Source of the DNA: Methanomassiliicoccales archaeon
Lineage (GTDB): Archaea; Thermoplasmatota; Thermoplasmata; Methanomassiliicoccales; UBA472
Direction: 5' to 3'
DNA length: 5,465 nt
NCBI GenBank assembly: GCA_028679935.1
Contig: JAJRAL010000125.1
Location: 1 to 5,465 of the forward strand
The translations under genes and the position numbers were made by a program. Positions 1 through 4,455 of the stretch are shown here, in pieces (position 1 is the stretch's first letter; each line of letters opens with the position of its first letter). The notes under the pieces were generated by a model that saw only the letters and a program-made list of their open reading frames with translations, ran no database searches and had not been told where the DNA came from.

Positions 1-1
1 G

Positions 2-46
2 CTCCAGGAAGCCGACGACGAGGACATCAAAGCCCTGGAGAGCTGA
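2..46 (+). CDS. C-terminal end of an upstream gene (partial)
   Basis: The window opens inside a reading frame that gives LQEADDEDIKALES followed by TGA at 44-46. Only 14 residues are visible. They are acidic, as the tails of many archaeal cytosolic proteins are, and no motif can be named. The other two plus frames give less protein-like sequence here, so this frame is the most plausible end of a gene lying left of the window, transcribed in the same direction as the GTPase that follows. The function cannot be judged. It could still be chance, because a short open frame at a contig edge is weak evidence. Confidence 0.4.
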   Translation, partial: LQEADDEDIKALES

Positions 47-142
47 GACATCCGCCCTCTGGTCTGGGCCTGAAGCACATGTTCCATACGAAACGCTCCA
101 TGAGCCAAAGGTCACAACAGTCGCGCCTTCCGGCCCGCACTC

Positions 143-148
143 TTATAC
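143..148 (+). promoter_or_regulatory. Possible TATA box for the GPN GTPase gene
   Basis: TTATAC is the most TATA-like element in the 170-bp gap between the partial upstream gene and the GTPase; the rest of that gap (47-216) holds nothing else I recognise. An archaeal start site about 25 bp downstream would lie near 170, giving a leader of about 45 nt to the CTG at 217. The surrounding sequence is GC-rich and no purine-rich BRE is evident, so this is a weak call. The GTPase could instead be co-transcribed with the upstream gene. Confidence 0.25.
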
Positions 149-216
149 GCGTGGCTCTCGACGCGATGTGATAGATTCATAACTTCGGACTCGATAGGCG
201 GGGCGGGGGAAGGGCG

Positions 217-981
217 CTGTACAATATCTACTTCATCGGCACCGCGGGCAGTGGCAAATCCTCGCTCGTCTACCGCTTCCAGGAATGGATGACGCTCCAA
301 GGTCTGGACTGCATCACCGTCAACCTCGATCCGGGGGCGGAATACATGCCCTATCAGCCGGACGTGGACATCCGGGACTGGGTCAAGGTCGAGGAGGTAA
401 TGAGGGAGTACGGTCTTGGGCCGAACGGGGCGCAGATCGTCTGCGCGGACATGATGGCCCTCAACACGAAGGAGCTCGTCACGACCATCGAGGGGTTCAA
501 GACGCCCTACGTTCTGATCGACACGCCGGGCCAGATGGAGCTCTTCGCCTTCAGGCAGTCGAGCACCGTCATCGTCGAGGCGCTCGGCAAGCAGGAGTCC
601 TTCCTCGTCTTCCTGTCCGACCCCGCCCTGGCGAAGACACCGAACGGTTTCGTGTCGACGCTCCTGCTCTGCGCCGTGACGCACTTCCGCTTCGACGTGC
701 CGCTGCTCAATGTGCTATCGAAGTCCGACACGCTCACCGAGAAGGAGCTCGAAGATATCACGCGCTGGTCTGAGGAGCCCGAGTCGCTCTACGACGCCCT
801 GACGAGCGGGCAGATGAGCATGAGCTCGGTGCAGTCGATCGAGCTGCTGAAGGCGATGGAGAGCGTCGGGATGTACAACCAGATCGTCCCGGTCTCGTCG
901 GAGGAGCCGAGCGGGATCGAGGACATCTACAACGCCATCCAGCAGTCGATGGAGGGCGGAGAGGACATCCGGTCGGACTGA
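217..981 (+). CDS. GPN-loop GTPase (non-canonical start)
   Basis: This is a GPN-loop P-loop GTPase (SIMIBI class; XAB1/Gpn family) of about 254 residues, the usual size for archaeal members. Starting at CTG 217 the protein opens YNIYFIGTAGSGKSS, with the P-loop at about residues 8-15. Then come NLDPGA (36-41), the family-defining Gly-Pro-Asn loop (68-70, within LGPNGA), the G3 motif DTPGQ (102-106), SKSD as the G4 base-recognition motif (168-171) and PVSS as G5 (225-228). GPN proteins work as homodimers in the cytosol. The eukaryotic ones help assemble and import RNA polymerase II; the archaeal role is unsettled. The first in-frame ATG (289) is rejected because it removes the P-loop. Between stops at 169-174 and the P-loop there is no in-frame ATG, GTG or TTG. 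CTG 217 is preferred because it gives the expected short N-terminus and follows a purine-rich GGGGGAAGGG stretch. ATT 175 is a weaker option, and a base error at 217 is possible. Confidence 0.9.
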   Translation: MYNIYFIGTAGSGKSSLVYRFQEWMTLQGLDCITVNLDPGAEYMPYQPDVDIRDWVKVEEVMREYGLGPNGAQIVCADMMALNTKELVTTIEGFKTPYVLIDTPGQMELFAFRQSSTVIVEALGKQESFLVFLSDPALAKTPNGFVSTLLLCAVTHFRFDVPLLNVLSKSDTLTEKELEDITRWSEEPESLYDALTSGQMSMSSVQSIELLKAMESVGMYNQIVPVSSEEPSGIEDIYNAIQQSMEGGEDIRSD

Positions 982-1018
982 ACGAAGCAATAATAGACCC
1001 GGCGAGGCATCCAGGGGC

Positions 1019-1270
1019 GTGGCCAAGACCCCGACGATACTCCTCTGCCCCCAGTGCTCATCGACCAAGATCATCTCCGAGCTGGGTGGCTTGACCGGCG
1101 AGATGTACCATTGCCTGAACTGCAACTACCTCGGCCCGGTAATCATCGAGCGGGACCTCACGGAGGAGGAGCTGAAGCTCATCGAGGATGAAAGGCGGGC
1201 CGAGGCCGAGGCGAAGGCCAAGGCGAAGAGCACGAAAAAGAAGGGGTTCTTCCATCGCATGAAGCCTTAG
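1019..1270 (+). CDS. Small zinc-ribbon protein with charged C-terminal helix
   Basis: This 83-residue protein starts at GTG 1019. It has two CxxC knuckles, CPQC (residues 10-13) and CLNC (32-35), spaced as in a single zinc ribbon like those of transcription-associated proteins (TFIIS/RPA12/TFB type). A predicted helix rich in Ala, Lys and Glu follows (about 47-75), then a basic, aromatic tail ending GFFHRMKP. No enzymatic motif is visible. It begins 37 bp after the GTPase stop on the same strand and has no clear TATA box of its own, so the two are probably co-transcribed. A role in nucleic-acid or polymerase binding is inferred from the fold and from the GPN neighbour only. A Shine-Dalgarno is weak (AGGGGC just before GTG). 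I do not recognise a named family. Confidence 0.8.
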   Translation: MAKTPTILLCPQCSSTKIISELGGLTGEMYHCLNCNYLGPVIIERDLTEEELKLIEDERRAEAEAKAKAKSTKKKGFFHRMKP

Positions 1271-1275
1271 ATTCA

Positions 1276-1317
1276 GCACCGGCGCTCGAGATAGGTCGAT
1301 TAGCCCAAGATCGGTGC
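1276..1317. repeat. Inverted repeat between convergent genes
   Basis: GCACCG at 1276-1281 is matched by its reverse complement CGGTGC at 1312-1317, with 30 nt between. The repeat fills most of the 53-bp space between the zinc-ribbon stop (1270) and the PAN stop (1324, minus strand). It could form a loose hairpin that separates converging transcripts. With only 6 bp per arm, a long loop and no T-run on either side, chance is a real alternative. Confidence 0.25.
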
Positions 1318-1323
1318 GATGTA

Positions 1324-2565
1324 TTAGGCGAACATGACGCCAGGTTCGGCGCACTTCGCTTCGTCCGTCTCCAGCACCTTCGCGATCGCGCGCTCGAAGT
1401 CGCACATGAAGACCGTGTCGCGGTTGTCGCGGATGGCGAACATCCCGGCCTCGGTGCATATCGCCTTGATGTCAGCGCCGGTCGCGGTCTCGGTCTTCGC
1501 CGCGATCTCGGTCGGGCTGACGCTCTTGTCGACGTTCATGCGGCTGGTGTGGATCTTGAGTATCTCGACCCTGGCCTCGTAGTTCGGGATCGGTATCTCG
1601 ATGATCCTGTCGAACCTGCCGGGGCGTAGCAGCGCCTCGTCCAGTATGTCCGGGCGGTTGGTGGCGGCGATGATCTTCACGTCGCCGATCGGGTTGAAGC
1701 CGTCCAGCTCGGCGAGCAGCTGCATCAGCGTCCGCTGCACCTCGCGGTCTCCGGAGGTGGCGACCTCCAGCCTCTTCGCGCCGATCGAGTCGAGCTCGTC
1801 GATGAAGACTATGCTGGGTGCCTTCTCCTTAGCGAGCTCGAAGAGCTCCCTCACGAGCCTGGCGCCCTCACCGATGTACTTCTGCACCAGCTCTGAGCCG
1901 ACCAGTCTGATGAACGTCGCGTTGGTCTGGTGCGCCACCGCCTTGGCGAGCAGGGTCTTGCCCGTTCCAGGGGGGCCGACCAGCAGCACGCCCTTCGGCG
2001 GGTCTATGCCGACCTTCTTGTAGAGCTCCGGGCGCAACAGCGGATCCTCGACCGCCTCGCGCACCTCGAGAATCTGCTCATCCAGTCCGCCGATCTCTTT
2101 GTACGAGACAGGGGGCTTCTCGACGATCTCCGCGCCGACCACGATCGGATCGAGCGACGGCGGCAGGACGCCCATCACCGCGAGCGTCTGCTTGTTGAGG
2201 GCGACCCTGGCCCCGACCTCGAGGTCCTCCGATGGCACATACTCTGAAGTGGAAACGATGAAATCCGGCCCGGTCGAGCTCTTCACTACCACCCGCCCGT
2301 CGGCCAGGATGTCCTTTATCGAGCCGATGATCAGGGGCGGGGACTTCAGGCGCTCCATCTCGGAACGCATGCGCTTGAGCTCCTTCTGCAGGCGGAAGAG
2401 TTCGCTCTCGACGTAGCGCTTCTCCCCCTCGACCCTCCGGATCTCCTCCAAGAGCTCGGTGTTGCGCCTCTCGAGGACCTCCAGCTTGTCCCTGAGTTCG
2501 TTGGCGAGCTCCTCCATTTGGGGCTCCTTCATCTCCTTGACCTCAGCCACTTGATCCTCTCTCAT
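1324..2565 (-). CDS. pan: Proteasome-activating nucleotidase (PAN, AAA+ ATPase)
   Basis: This is the regulatory ATPase that caps the archaeal 20S proteasome, unfolds substrates and threads them in; it is a homohexamer homologous to eukaryotic Rpt1-6. From ATG 2565 it has 413 residues, normal for the family. A coiled coil lies at about 14-74, the Pro-containing junction SPPL at 75-78, and an OB fold at about 78-140. The AAA+ module has Walker A GPPGTGKT (197-204), the pore-loop motif KYIG (229-232), Walker B FIDELD (254-259), sensor 1 in ATNRPD (301-306), arginine fingers in LRPGRFDR (313-320) and sensor 2 near TGAD (362-365). The C-terminus is MFA, so the HbYX docking motif has Phe where Tyr is usual. 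The start is uncertain. A TATA-like box overlaps ATG 2565, while Met12 (ATG 2530-2532) has GAGGT seven bases upstream and gives 402 residues; Met17 is also possible. An open frame runs on to 2895 but is antisense to MBF1. Confidence 0.97.
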   Translation of the reverse strand: MREDQVAEVKEMKEPQMEELANELRDKLEVLERRNTELLEEIRRVEGEKRYVESELFRLQKELKRMRSEMERLKSPPLIIGSIKDILADGRVVVKSSTGPDFIVSTSEYVPSEDLEVGARVALNKQTLAVMGVLPPSLDPIVVGAEIVEKPPVSYKEIGGLDEQILEVREAVEDPLLRPELYKKVGIDPPKGVLLVGPPGTGKTLLAKAVAHQTNATFIRLVGSELVQKYIGEGARLVRELFELAKEKAPSIVFIDELDSIGAKRLEVATSGDREVQRTLMQLLAELDGFNPIGDVKIIAATNRPDILDEALLRPGRFDRIIEIPIPNYEARVEILKIHTSRMNVDKSVSPTEIAAKTETATGADIKAICTEAGMFAIRDNRDTVFMCDFERAIAKVLETDEAKCAEPGVMFA

Positions 2566-2572
2566 TATAAAG
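2565..2572 (-). promoter_or_regulatory. TATA-like box overlapping the first ATG of PAN
   Basis: On the minus strand this reads CTTTATAA, close to the euryarchaeal TATA consensus. A start site about 25 bp downstream would fall near 2541-2545, inside the longest PAN reading frame and just before the GAGGT and ATG at 2530-2532. A weaker second candidate, TTCAAATA, lies on the same strand at about 2580-2587 and would start transcription near 2558. Both point to translation from Met12 rather than from ATG 2565. Confidence 0.4.
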
Positions 2573-2694
2573 GCGGATGATATTTGAAGGCTTCGCATTC
2601 TATGATGATTGTTGCGACCTTCCTGAAGACCTGGCGGAGGACGCTGCCGAACCCCCGAGCGAGGCAGTTGTCCACACCGTGAAAATTGGAAAGG

Positions 2695-2702
2695 ATTATT
2701 AA
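2695..2702 (+). promoter_or_regulatory. TATA box (with BRE) for MBF1
   Basis: ATTATTAA follows a purine-rich GGAAAGG (2688-2694) that fits a BRE (TFB recognition element). A start site about 25 bp downstream lies near 2723, only a few bases before the MBF1 ATG at 2728. That predicts a leaderless or near-leaderless mRNA, in line with the absence of a clear Shine-Dalgarno there. Confidence 0.5.
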
Positions 2703-2727
2703 CGGCACGGGTGTTTGAGAGAACGAT

Positions 2728-3225
2728 ATGGCTCAGGTCTGCGAGCTGTGCGGAAAGGAGTCTTCTGAGACGCGCCCCACGTGGGTCGAGGGCGCCCAAC
2801 TGAAGCTGTGCAAAGAGTGCCAGAAGTTCGGCGACAAGGCGAAGCCGGGCGCTCCTGAATCGCCGGCGAAGGTCGTCATCGAGTCGAGGCTGCAACAGCG
2901 CGAGAGGCGGATGCGCACCAGGGACGTCTACCAGGAGGGGGAGAATTGGGAGCTCGTCGAGGACTACGGCAAGCGTATCCGCGAGGCCCGCGAGGCGAAG
3001 GGCTGGAAGATCGAGAACCTAGGAGCGAAGATCCTGGAGAAGGCCACCACCCTAGCCAAGGTAGAGGCGAGCGACCTCAGGCCGACCGATGACCTTGTGG
3101 CGAAGCTCGAGAGGGAGCTCGGAATCGTGCTCATGGAGAAGGTTCCGCTGATCAAGCCGGAGAAGAGGGCGGTCTCCACGTCGGGAATGACGCTGGAGCA
3201 CTTCATCAAGAAGGCGAAGAAATAG
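2728..3225 (+). CDS. Archaeal multiprotein bridging factor 1 (MBF1, zinc ribbon plus HTH)
   Basis: This is a 165-residue aMBF1, typical in length and order of parts. The N-terminal zinc ribbon has CELC (residues 5-8) and CKEC (28-31). A basic linker (about 54-66, [13 protein letters not shown]) follows. The Cro/XRE-type helix-turn-helix runs at about 77-138 ([14 protein letters not shown] to ERELGIVL), then a Lys-rich tail ([10 protein letters not shown]). In eukaryotes MBF1 bridges TBP and activators and also acts on stalled, collided ribosomes. Archaeal forms have been linked to ribosomes and translation, and the N-terminal zinc ribbon is characteristic of them. The gene is divergent from PAN, sharing a 162-bp intergenic region, which suggests joint stress regulation. 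Its TAG is followed at once by the stop of the convergent DUF2240 gene. ATG 2728 is chosen because it directly precedes the conserved CxxC segment and lies just after the predicted start site. Confidence 0.95.
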   Translation: MAQVCELCGKESSETRPTWVEGAQLKLCKECQKFGDKAKPGAPESPAKVVIESRLQQRERRMRTRDVYQEGENWELVEDYGKRIREAREAKGWKIENLGAKILEKATTLAKVEASDLRPTDDLVAKLERELGIVLMEKVPLIKPEKRAVSTSGMTLEHFIKKAKK

Positions 3226-3693
3226 TCAGTAGCGGGCGATTATCTCAGTTCTCACTCTGTCGACGTACTTCGAGACGTCCACGCCCGAGTCCTTCGCCAC
3301 CGCCAGCGCGGCGACCTCGACGTCGACCCCGAGTCGCTCCTGGACCTTGTTGACCTTCGCGACGATCTCGCGCTTCTTCTGCCCGGTCGTCCTCGCCACG
3401 TCGTCGAGGATGAGGGAGAACGTCGACTGCTCCGCCTCGTCCTTCAGCACGTCCTTGCTCGGATGGAAGTTGACCGGGATCTCCATGTCCTTGTACTGGA
3501 ACGTCGGCTTGACGAAGCCGTCCTTGCTCTCCAGCAGGCCGCGCTTGATCCCGAGCTCCAAGAGCGCCTGCGCCTCCTTCGGGGACAGCCATCGGAAGTC
3601 CATCGAGGCCGAGAAGACGAACTCCTTCTCCGTCAGCACGTTCTTACCCTTGCGCTTGAAGAGGAGCGCGAGGCAGGTCTCCAGTTCGCTCAT
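3226..3693 (-). CDS. DUF2240 family protein
   Basis: This 155-residue archaeal protein opens MSELETCLALLFKRKG and continues with FVFSASMDFRWLSP and, after a short hairpin, GFVKPTFQYKDMEIPVNFHPS. That pattern matches my memory of the euryarchaeal DUF2240 family (Pfam). Residues about 1-60 look like a winged-helix-type module, because the helix before SPKEAQALLELGIKRGLL resembles DNA- or RNA-binding wHTH proteins. The rest is helical (TTGQKKREIVAKVNKVQERL). The function of the family is unknown to me. ATG 3693 is preferred over TTG 3702: it gives the expected N-terminus, and GGAG lies 3 nt upstream, although that spacing is short. The gene is convergent with MBF1 with no intervening base, and divergent from the VOC gene. 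Confidence 0.85.
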   Translation of the reverse strand: MSELETCLALLFKRKGKNVLTEKEFVFSASMDFRWLSPKEAQALLELGIKRGLLESKDGFVKPTFQYKDMEIPVNFHPSKDVLKDEAEQSTFSLILDDVARTTGQKKREIVAKVNKVQERLGVDVEVAALAVAKDSGVDVSKYVDRVRTEIIARY

Positions 3694-3723
3694 TGTCTCC
3701 AAGGAGCGAGATACCTATAGGGA

Positions 3724-3731
3724 ACATAAAG
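3724..3731 (-). promoter_or_regulatory. TATA-like box for the DUF2240 gene
   Basis: On the minus strand this reads CTTTATGT. A start site about 25 bp downstream would be near 3702, giving a leader of about 9 nt before ATG 3693 that contains the GGAG. The position supports the ATG start over TTG 3702. Confidence 0.4.
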
Positions 3732-3776
3732 CCCACCTTTGCTGTCAGACCGAAGCGCGGTACGCAAGGCGATGAC

Positions 3777-3784
3777 GATAAGTA
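3777..3784 (+). promoter_or_regulatory. Possible TATA box for the VOC gene
   Basis: GATAAGTA lies 38 bp before the chosen ATG (3822). Transcription would begin near 3805, leaving a leader of about 17 nt. The element runs into the 18-bp palindrome at 3783-3800, so a protein bound there could block TFB/TBP or polymerase. The match to the TATA consensus is modest. Confidence 0.3.
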
Positions 3785-3800
3785 TCGCGAGCTCGCGATA
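3783..3800. repeat. Perfect 18-bp palindrome, candidate operator
   Basis: TATCGCGAGCTCGCGATA equals its own reverse complement with no mismatch and no spacer. The flanking bases (G on both sides) do not extend it. It sits 22 bp before the VOC start codon and about 90 bp upstream of the divergent DUF2240 start, between the predicted VOC TATA box and its start site. That is the classic place for a homodimeric repressor to bind in archaea. It could alternatively form a GC-rich hairpin in DNA or RNA, but with no loop bases it suits protein binding better. Confidence 0.55.
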
Positions 3801-3821
3801 GCCGCTCATAGGCGAGTCTCG

Positions 3822-4292
3822 ATGAAAGGGGTTACTCCATGCTTGTGGTTTGACAACCAGGTGGAAGAAGCCACGAGGTTCTATATTTCCATCTTCAAGG
3901 ACTCGAAGATCATCAGCATCAGCCGCTACGGTGAGGCCGGCCCCGGGCCGAAGGGGAGCATCATGACGGTGGTGTTCAGGCTCGCCGGGCAGGAGTTCAT
4001 GGGCCTCGACGGGGGTCCGATGTTCAAGTTCAGCCCCGCCGTCTCCTTCGTGGTGAATTGCGAGAACCAGAAGGAGGTAGACGAGTATTGGGAAAAGCTA
4101 TCCAAGGGCGGAGAGAAGGGCGTCTGCGGGTGGCTGACCGACAAGTACGGGGTGTCGTGGCAGATCGTACCGATCATTCTGGGCAAGATGATGATCGATC
4201 CCGACCCAATCAAAGTGGATAGGGTCACGAAGGCGATGCTCAAGATGAAGAAGCTCGACATCGCCACTCTGAAGAAGGCGTATGAGGGGTAG
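3822..4292 (+). CDS. VOC-fold PhnB-like protein (3-demethylubiquinone-9 3-methyltransferase domain family)
   Basis: This 156-residue protein belongs to the vicinal-oxygen-chelate superfamily. It opens MKGVTPCLWFDNQVEEATRF, then has SRYGEAGPGPKGS (about 34-46), the strand FRLAGQEFMGLDGGP (52-66) with the following FKFSPAVSF (68-76), and the block CGWLTDKYGVSWQIVP (102-117). It ends KKLDIATLKKAYEG. This pattern and length are typical of proteins often named 3-demethylubiquinone-9 3-methyltransferase or PhnB-like. That name is misleading: there is no SAM-binding fold, and the reaction is unknown for most members. The family is abundant in bacteria, so lateral transfer is plausible. ATG 3822 is chosen because it directly precedes the conserved start. 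An open frame reaches back to 3693 but would cover the promoter region and the DUF2240 5' end. No Shine-Dalgarno is visible. Confidence 0.92.
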   Translation: MKGVTPCLWFDNQVEEATRFYISIFKDSKIISISRYGEAGPGPKGSIMTVVFRLAGQEFMGLDGGPMFKFSPAVSFVVNCENQKEVDEYWEKLSKGGEKGVCGWLTDKYGVSWQIVPIILGKMMIDPDPIKVDRVTKAMLKMKKLDIATLKKAYEG

Positions 4293-4376
4293 CCGGCCGA
4301 CGGATCGCCCACCCGCGCTCAACCCTGGAGCGAGCTTTGGCTGTCTGGAGGGGGATACTGGCAGCTCGCACAAGCG

Positions 4377-4384
4377 TTATATAG
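4377..4384 (+). promoter_or_regulatory. TATA box for the thermosome gene
   Basis: TTATATAG is the best TATA match in the window. It predicts a start site near 4405 and a leader of about 50 nt to ATG 4456, unusually long compared with the other genes here. The 163-bp region 4293-4455 contains no gene. Upstream of this box are two weak inverted repeats (4316-4320 with 4328-4332; 4330-4336 with 4363-4369) that may end VOC transcription or bind a regulator, but no T-run follows them. Confidence 0.6.
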
Positions 4385-4406
4385 AAGAACAAACATCTCA
4401 CGGCCG

Positions 4407-4421
4407 CTAGCTTAGGGCTAG
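4407..4421 (+). repeat. Short inverted repeat in the thermosome leader
   Basis: CTAGC (4407-4411) and GCTAG (4417-4421) flank TTAGG, giving a 5-bp stem with a 5-nt loop. It lies at or just after the predicted start site of the chaperonin mRNA. It could be a small hairpin in the leader or a half-site pair for a heat-shock regulator; its size allows chance. Confidence 0.25.
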
Positions 4422-4443
4422 GAATCGGTTTGTATTTGAAATT

Positions 4444-4448
4444 GGAGG
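4444..4448 (+). promoter_or_regulatory. Shine-Dalgarno of the thermosome gene
   Basis: GGAGG stands seven bases before ATG 4456 and complements the usual archaeal 16S 3' end. It decides for ATG 4456 over the second ATG at 4462. It is the strongest ribosome binding site in the window, as expected for a highly expressed chaperonin. Confidence 0.75.
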
Positions 4449-4455
4449 CAATCAA

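Noticed and set aside
47..216. Possible small RNA or tRNA in the gap before the GTPase
   Set aside because: No cloverleaf, no C/D-box pair and no T-loop signature could be found.
112..684. Long minus-strand open frame opposite the GPN GTPase
   Set aside because: It is the Arg/Glu/Val-rich antisense shadow common in GC-rich coding DNA. The opposite strand carries all GTPase motifs.
2566..2895. N-terminal extension of the PAN reading frame by about 110 codons
   Set aside because: The extension is antisense to the MBF1 coding region, covers the divergent promoters, and gives Arg/Leu-rich sequence with no family match. PAN proteins normally begin close to the coiled coil.
3693..3821. Upstream extension of the VOC frame from TTG 3693
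   Set aside because: It would overlap the 5' end of DUF2240 and span both promoters and the palindrome. The conserved protein begins at ATG 3822.
4316..4369. Inverted repeats downstream of the VOC gene as a terminator
   Set aside because: The arms are only 5 and 7 bp with mismatched surroundings, and no T-run follows, so I did not call a terminator.
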